Assembly (NCBI GenBank): GCA_002383405.1
Contig: DFYS01000011.1
Location: 1 to 10,298 of the forward strand
Direction: 5' to 3'
From: Moorella sp. UBA4076
GTDB lineage: Bacteria; Bacillota; DSM-521; Neomoorellales; Neomoorellaceae
DNA: 10,298 nucleotides
The translations under genes and the position numbers were made by a program. Under the pieces are notes generated by a model, which saw only the letters and a list, made by a program, of their open reading frames with translations, had not been told where the DNA came from and ran no database searches. Shown in pieces: positions 6,916-10,298 of this stretch; positions within the stretch are counted from its first letter, which is position 1, and the number at the start of each line of letters is the position of its first letter.

Positions 6916-6932
6916 TGTGGGCGGAGCCCACA
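6916..6932 (+). other. Compact hairpin just before repeat copy C
   Basis: TGTGGGC (6916-6922) and GCCCACA (6926-6932) form a perfect 7-bp stem with a GGA loop, ending three bases before copy C. There is no T-tract, so it is not an ordinary terminator. It has no counterpart before copy B. Confidence 0.6.
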
Positions 6933-6935
6933 TTG

Positions 6936-7045
6936 GTCCATTAAGTCCGGACATCTACGCAAAGTGGAAAGAAAATGGCGTGGCAAAGTTTGGTTCCGGC
7001 TAGTCCGGGTTGGGATGGACAGCCCCATAAAGCCAGGTGTGTTAG
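6936..7045. repeat. Dispersed repeat, copy C
   Basis: Second near-perfect copy of the repeat at 6715-6824, same orientation, start to start 221 bases apart. GTCCAT (6936-6941) and ATGGAC (7015-7020) again enclose 85 bases. It differs from B at G versus A in GTCCGGAC, T versus C in GGGTTGGG and C versus T in AGCCCC. It ends about 100 bases before purE. Confidence 0.9.
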
Positions 7046-7148
7046 AGTGCAAAGGGGCAAGTGGCCGGTGGCGGGACTGTTATGTGTTAAAAAATCCATA
7101 TAGCAAGGTGGCATTAGCAGCAGGATGAAAACGGGGGAATTAACTGCG

Positions 7149-7667
7149 GTGATCCAGGTCGGTATTGTTATGGGCAGCGATTCGGACCTGCCCGTCATGG
7201 CCGGGGCGGCGGCTATGCTGGAGCGCTTCCAGGTCCCCTATGAAACAAGAATAATATCCGCCCACCGCTCCCCGGATGCTGCTCATAATTATGCCCGCAG
7301 TGCCGCCAGGCGCGGCCTCAAGGTCATCATCGCCGCTGCCGGCGGGGCGGCCCACCTGGCCGGCGTGCTGGCGGCGGCAACCACCCTGCCGGTCATCGGC
7401 GTCCCCATCCGGACAACAGCCCTGGGCGGCGTCGATTCCCTCTATGCGATGGTGCAGATGCCGAAAGGTATCCCGGTGGCCACAGTGGCCATCGACGGCG
7501 CCGCCAACGCCGCTATCCTGGCGGCCCAGATCCTGGCCCTCAACGACCCGGACCTGCAGACGCGTCTGGCTGCTTACAAGGAGGAGCTGGCGCGGGAAGT
7601 AGCGGCAAAGGACGCCAAACTCGCCCAGCTGGGGATCGAAAACTACTTGCGGGAGGGACAGAAATGA
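7149..7667 (+). CDS. purE: N5-carboxyaminoimidazole ribonucleotide mutase (PurE, class I-like)
   Basis: PurE makes CAIR, the carboxylated aminoimidazole intermediate of de novo IMP synthesis. Visible signatures are VGIVMGSDSDLP (from residue ~4), SAHRSP (~38-43), AAAGGAAHL, GVPI and MVQMPKGIPVATVAI, covering the normal ~160-residue fold with a short helical tail. I chose the GTG at 7149 because GGGGGA (7133-7138) lies ten bases upstream and the protein then starts directly before the first beta strand. An ATG at 7125 in frame would add eight residues, but its best upstream purine run is 14 bases away. The usual HLPG is HLAG here. No purK is beside it: the next gene, purB, overlaps by four bases. 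The family call is certain; the start is less so. Confidence 0.93.
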   Translation: MIQVGIVMGSDSDLPVMAGAAAMLERFQVPYETRIISAHRSPDAAHNYARSAARRGLKVIIAAAGGAAHLAGVLAAATTLPVIGVPIRTTALGGVDSLYAMVQMPKGIPVATVAIDGAANAAILAAQILALNDPDLQTRLAAYKEELAREVAAKDAKLAQLGIENYLREGQK

Positions 7668-8959
7668 TCGAGCGTTATACCCTGCCGGAAATGGGCAAAA
7701 TCTGGGAAGCGGAGCACAAATTCCGTACCTGGCTGGCCATCGAGATCTACGCCTGCGAGGCCTGGGCCGAGCTGGGCCGGATCCCGGCGGCCGCCCTGGA
7801 GGAAATCAAGGCCAGAGCCGCTTTCGACATTGACCGGATCAATGAGATTGAAGCCACCACCCGCCATGACGTCCTGGCTTTTCTCACCGCCGTCGCCGAA
7901 AAAGTGGGTGACGCCTCCAAATACATCCACCTGGGGATGACCTCCTCCGACGTCCTGGACACCGCCCTGGCCGTCCAGATGCGCGACGCCGCCGACCTGC
8001 TGCTGCGGCGCCTCCAGGACCTGCGCGCCGCACTGGCGCAAAAGGCCCGCGAACATAAATACACCCTGATGATCGGCCGCACCCACGGCGTCCATGCCGA
8101 GCCCACCACCTTCGGCCTGAAAATGGCCCTCTGGGTGATGGAAGTGGACCGCAACCTGGCGCGGCTGGAACAGGCGAAAGAAATGATCAGCGCCGGTAAA
8201 ATCTCCGGTGCTGTCGGCACCTTCGCCAATATCAACCCCCGCGTGGAAGAGCATGTCTGCCGGCGCCTGGGCCTGCAACCGGCCGCTGTTTCCACCCAGA
8301 TCGTCCAGCGTGACCGCCACGCCCAGTACCTGACTACCCTGGCCATCATCGGCAGCTCGCTGGAGAAGATGGCTACGGAGATTCGCAACCTGCAGCGCAC
8401 CGATATTTTAGAGGTTGAAGAGCCCTTTGCCCGCGGCCAGAAGGGTTCCTCGGCCATGCCTCACAAGCGCAACCCCATCATGAGCGAGCGGGTGGCCGGC
8501 CTGGCACGGGTGCTGCGCGGCAACGCCCTGGCCGCGCTGGAAAACGTCGCTCTCTGGCACGAGCGCGACCTCACCCACTCCTCAGTCGAACGGGTGATAA
8601 TCCCCGACAGCACCATCCTGCTCGACTATATGCTGGTCAAGTTTACGGAAATCATCACCGGTCTTAACATCTACCCGGAGAATATGCGCCGCAACCTGGA
8701 GGCCACCGGCGGCCTGGTTTTCTCCCAGCGCCTGCTCCTGGCGCTGGTAAACAAGGGTGTTTTGCGGGAGACGGCTTACACGTGGGTGCAGCGCAACGCC
8801 ATGCAGGCCTGGCAGATCCACCGGCCTTTCCAGGAACTTGTCCTGCAGGACGCCGATATCACCGGCCGCCTGGACGCCAGGGAAATCGAGGCCCTGTTCG
8901 ACTATGACTACCACCTGCGCCACGTGGACTACATCTTCCGCCGCGCCGGGTTGGAGTAG
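7664..8959 (+). CDS. purB: Adenylosuccinate lyase
   Basis: PurB acts twice in purine synthesis: it releases fumarate from SAICAR to give AICAR, and from adenylosuccinate to give AMP. The 431-residue length is typical of the bacterial cytoplasmic homotetramer. Fumarase/aspartase-superfamily signatures are in order: TSSDVLDTA (~90-98), GRTHGVHAEP (~137-146, containing a catalytic His) and the mobile-loop signature GSSAMPHKRNP (~261-271, with the catalytic serine). The ATG overlaps the purE stop as ATGA, and GGGAGGGA at 7651-7658 gives a strong ribosome site five bases upstream, so translation is coupled to purE. No damage is seen. Confidence 0.97.
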   Translation: MIERYTLPEMGKIWEAEHKFRTWLAIEIYACEAWAELGRIPAAALEEIKARAAFDIDRINEIEATTRHDVLAFLTAVAEKVGDASKYIHLGMTSSDVLDTALAVQMRDAADLLLRRLQDLRAALAQKAREHKYTLMIGRTHGVHAEPTTFGLKMALWVMEVDRNLARLEQAKEMISAGKISGAVGTFANINPRVEEHVCRRLGLQPAAVSTQIVQRDRHAQYLTTLAIIGSSLEKMATEIRNLQRTDILEVEEPFARGQKGSSAMPHKRNPIMSERVAGLARVLRGNALAALENVALWHERDLTHSSVERVIIPDSTILLDYMLVKFTEIITGLNIYPENMRRNLEATGGLVFSQRLLLALVNKGVLRETAYTWVQRNAMQAWQIHRPFQELVLQDADITGRLDAREIEALFDYDYHLRHVDYIFRRAGLE

Positions 8960-9180
8960 AGCCGTTGCCGAGCCAACGCTGAGCCAGGGCCAGCTACCTG
9001 CCGACTTCTACCACCCTGCCGTTTTCCTCCTGCTGCTGGTGCCGCCGGGGCGGTTACAAGTTACAAAGCAAAAAATGGCGCGGTGAAGGTGCCAACTGGC
9101 AGGGATGTTCCGGGGGTCGGTGGCAAAAATATACCGTAAACATAGATCTCTAAAAGAATATTTGCAGGGGGGAAAATCTG

Positions 9181-9897
9181 ATGCTTACCAGGGGAGAAAT
9201 GCTTTACGAAGGCAAAGCCAAGAAGGTCTACCGCACCGGTGACCCGGACCGCTACCTGGTGGAATTCAAGGACGACGCCACTGCTTTTGACGGCCTGAAA
9301 AAAGGCACCATCACCCGCAAGGGCGAGATCAACGCCCGCCTGTCGGCGCTGTTTTTCCAGATGCTGGCCGGCCGGGATATTCCCACGCACTTTATTGACC
9401 AGGTTGGCGCCCGCGAGATCCTGGTACGGGCGGTGACCATTATCCCGGTGGAGGTGGTGATGCGTAATATCGCCGCCGGCAGCCTGGCCAAACGCCTGGG
9501 CCTTGCGGAAGGGACAACCCTTAAAAGGCCGGTGCTGGAACTCTATTATAAATCCGACGAGCTCCACGACCCGATGATCAATAACTATCACATTGCCGCT
9601 CTGGAACTGGCCAGCGCGGCCCAGGTGCAAGAAATGGAGAGCTATGCCTGGCAGATAAACGAACTGCTGGCTGACTTCCTGCGACCGGCCGGCCTGGCCC
9701 TGGTGGACTTCAAGCTGGAGTTCGGCCTGCATCACGGCCGGATTCTTTTGGCGGACGAGATCTCCCCCGACACCTGCCGTTTCTGGGACCGCAGCAGCGG
9801 CGAAAAGCTGGACAAGGACCGCTTCCGCCGCGACCTGGGCGGTGTTGAGGACGCATATGAAGAGGTTTTACGCCGGGTGGAGAGACTGAGGCCATGA
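9181..9897 (+). CDS. purC: Phosphoribosylaminoimidazole-succinocarboxamide (SAICAR) synthase
   Basis: PurC joins CAIR and aspartate with ATP to give SAICAR, the substrate of PurB, using the product of PurE, so these three neighbours cover consecutive steps. The 238-residue protein has the family start LYEGKAKKVY (~7-16), FDGLKKGTI and KGEINARLS, the block VVMRNIAAGSLAKR, ELYYKSDELHDPMIN, the signature LVDFKLEFG (~175-183) and ADEISPDTCRFWD. The ATG at 9181 has GGGGGGA seven bases upstream; an internal ATG at 9199 is too close to its purine run. It follows purB by 221 bases, an unusually wide gap for this operon. Confidence 0.97.
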   Translation: MLTRGEMLYEGKAKKVYRTGDPDRYLVEFKDDATAFDGLKKGTITRKGEINARLSALFFQMLAGRDIPTHFIDQVGAREILVRAVTIIPVEVVMRNIAAGSLAKRLGLAEGTTLKRPVLELYYKSDELHDPMINNYHIAALELASAAQVQEMESYAWQINELLADFLRPAGLALVDFKLEFGLHHGRILLADEISPDTCRFWDRSSGEKLDKDRFRRDLGGVEDAYEEVLRRVERLRP

Positions 9898-9918
9898 GTT
9901 AACCATGGACCTACAAGT

Positions 9919-9943
9919 CTCCCGCTTCTCACCTCCCGCTTCT
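9919..9943. repeat. Direct repeat CTCCCGCTTCT in the purC-purS gap
   Basis: CTCCCGCTTCT occurs at 9919-9929 and 9933-9943, in a pyrimidine-rich run just before the purS ribosome site. No function is evident; slippage of low-complexity sequence is the simplest explanation. Confidence 0.6.
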
Positions 9944-9969
9944 TACATCTATTTTCGGAGGGTATCCCC

Positions 9970-10230
9970 ATGTTGCTAGCCAGGATTTACATCACCTTAA
10001 AACCCGGCGTCCTTGACCCCCAGGGCGAGGCGGTGGGTAACAGCCTCAAAACTATGGGGTATACAGGCGTAGCATCGGTGCGTGTCGGCAAATATCTGGA
10101 GCTGCAGCTGGACCAGGACGACCGCGCCGCAGCCGGCCGCCAGGTAGAGGAGATGTGCCGGCGCCTGCTGGCCAACCCGGTCATCGAACAGTACCGCTAC
10201 ACCCTGGAAGAGCCTGCCCCACCTCAGTAG
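9970..10230 (+). CDS. purS: Phosphoribosylformylglycinamidine synthase subunit PurS
   Basis: PurS is the small bridging subunit of the three-part FGAM synthase PurS-PurQ-PurL, which converts FGAR to FGAM with glutamine and ATP. The 86-residue protein has the family pattern: an opening beta strand ARIYITLKPGVLDPQG, then LKTMGY, VRVGKYLEL and a C-terminal helix with CRRLLANPVIEQYRY. GGAGGG (9957-9962) lies seven bases before the ATG. Its presence predicts separate purQ and small-type purL genes beyond the right edge. It follows purC by 72 bases. Confidence 0.95.
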   Translation: MLLARIYITLKPGVLDPQGEAVGNSLKTMGYTGVASVRVGKYLELQLDQDDRAAAGRQVEEMCRRLLANPVIEQYRYTLEEPAPPQ

Positions 10231-10245
10231 ACCAGCGTACTGTTT

Positions 10246-10295
10246 CGCAAGAACGCTATTTTCATGGTAGACACCCATGCCGCTTGCGAGCGGCA
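10246..10295 (+). other. Competing inverted repeats downstream of purS
   Basis: TGCCGCT (10278-10284) and AGCGGCA (10289-10295) form a 7-bp hairpin with a TGCG loop. Its loop and flanks also complete CTTGCG (10283-10288), complementary to CGCAAG at 10246-10251, so two alternative stems are possible. The window ends three bases later, so a T-tract or a longer palindrome cannot be judged. Confidence 0.5.
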
Positions 10296-10298
10296 CCA

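Larger units (their letters stand above)
6642..7148 (+). other. Untranslated purE leader downstream of the terminator
   Basis: About 500 bases with no convincing gene. It contains an inverted pair GCAGCC (6658-6663) / GGCTGC (6704-6709) followed by TTTT, which could be a weak second terminator with a 40-base loop, then repeat copies B and C, and a compact hairpin between them. ORFs crossing the repeats show no family resemblance and no ribosome site. Since the only strong promoter found is at 6371, this stretch is probably transcribed as part of the pur mRNA. Confidence 0.7.

Noticed and set aside
6715..7045. CRISPR array
   Set aside because: Only two 110-base units with a 111-base interval; repeat length and spacing do not fit and no cas gene is present.
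6892..7128. 78-residue ORF across repeat C, and the IYAKWKEN reading shared by copies A-C
   Set aside because: The shared reading ends in a stop in B and C and is shifted by an extra base in A; there is no ribosome site and no known family, so the repeat is better seen as non-coding.
10278..10298. tRNA 3' end (sequence ends in CACCA)
   Set aside because: No T-loop motif GTTC-A or acceptor partner is found upstream; the stretch is a simple hairpin.

Overview
The window looks like a chromosomal segment of a Gram-positive, moderately GC-rich anaerobe of the Moorella / Thermoanaerobacterales type. This is inferred from strong Shine-Dalgarno sites, a pur gene order of the Firmicutes kind, a ykkC-class riboswitch in front of it, and an Rpn-type protein with EGKA repeats; no species can be fixed from the sequence alone. 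All genes I can support are on the + strand.

Left part (1-3705), a worn DNA-defence region. It opens with the C-terminal end of a type III-like modification methyltransferase, overlapping by 11 bases a complete 949-residue type III-like restriction subunit (helicase plus PD-ExK nuclease). The same apparent transcription unit then continues into two broken genes. One is a TcmP-like ORF that seems to have lost its middle in frame. The other is the first ~26 codons of a radical-SAM-like 'three-Cys-motif' partner gene, cut off exactly where a dispersed repeat (copy A) begins.

Middle part (3629-6360). An extended -10 promoter precedes a second, complete beta-class DNA methyltransferase with no restriction partner beside it. 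It is followed by the C-terminal remnant of an Rpn-family nuclease/transposase whose catalytic domain is missing, then by a pair of GGGTGACA repeats that may be the leftover end of an insertion sequence.

Right part (6371-10298), the purine biosynthesis operon. A near-consensus sigma-A promoter drives a long leader. It contains a guanine aptamer, immediately followed by a ykkC-class aptamer best read as PRPP-responsive, and an intrinsic terminator whose 5' strand is also part of the second aptamer. The likely logic is guanine off, PRPP on. Between the terminator and purE lie about 500 bases of untranslated leader carrying two 110-bp repeat copies (B and C) that are 107/110 identical and related to copy A. 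Then come purE, purB (4-base overlap), purC and purS; the operon probably continues past the window with purQ/purL.

The most notable points are the tandem guanine-PRPP riboswitch, the unidentified ~85-110-bp repeat family that sits both inside the pur leader and at the break of a defence-region gene, and the apparent in-frame gutting of the TcmP-like gene.
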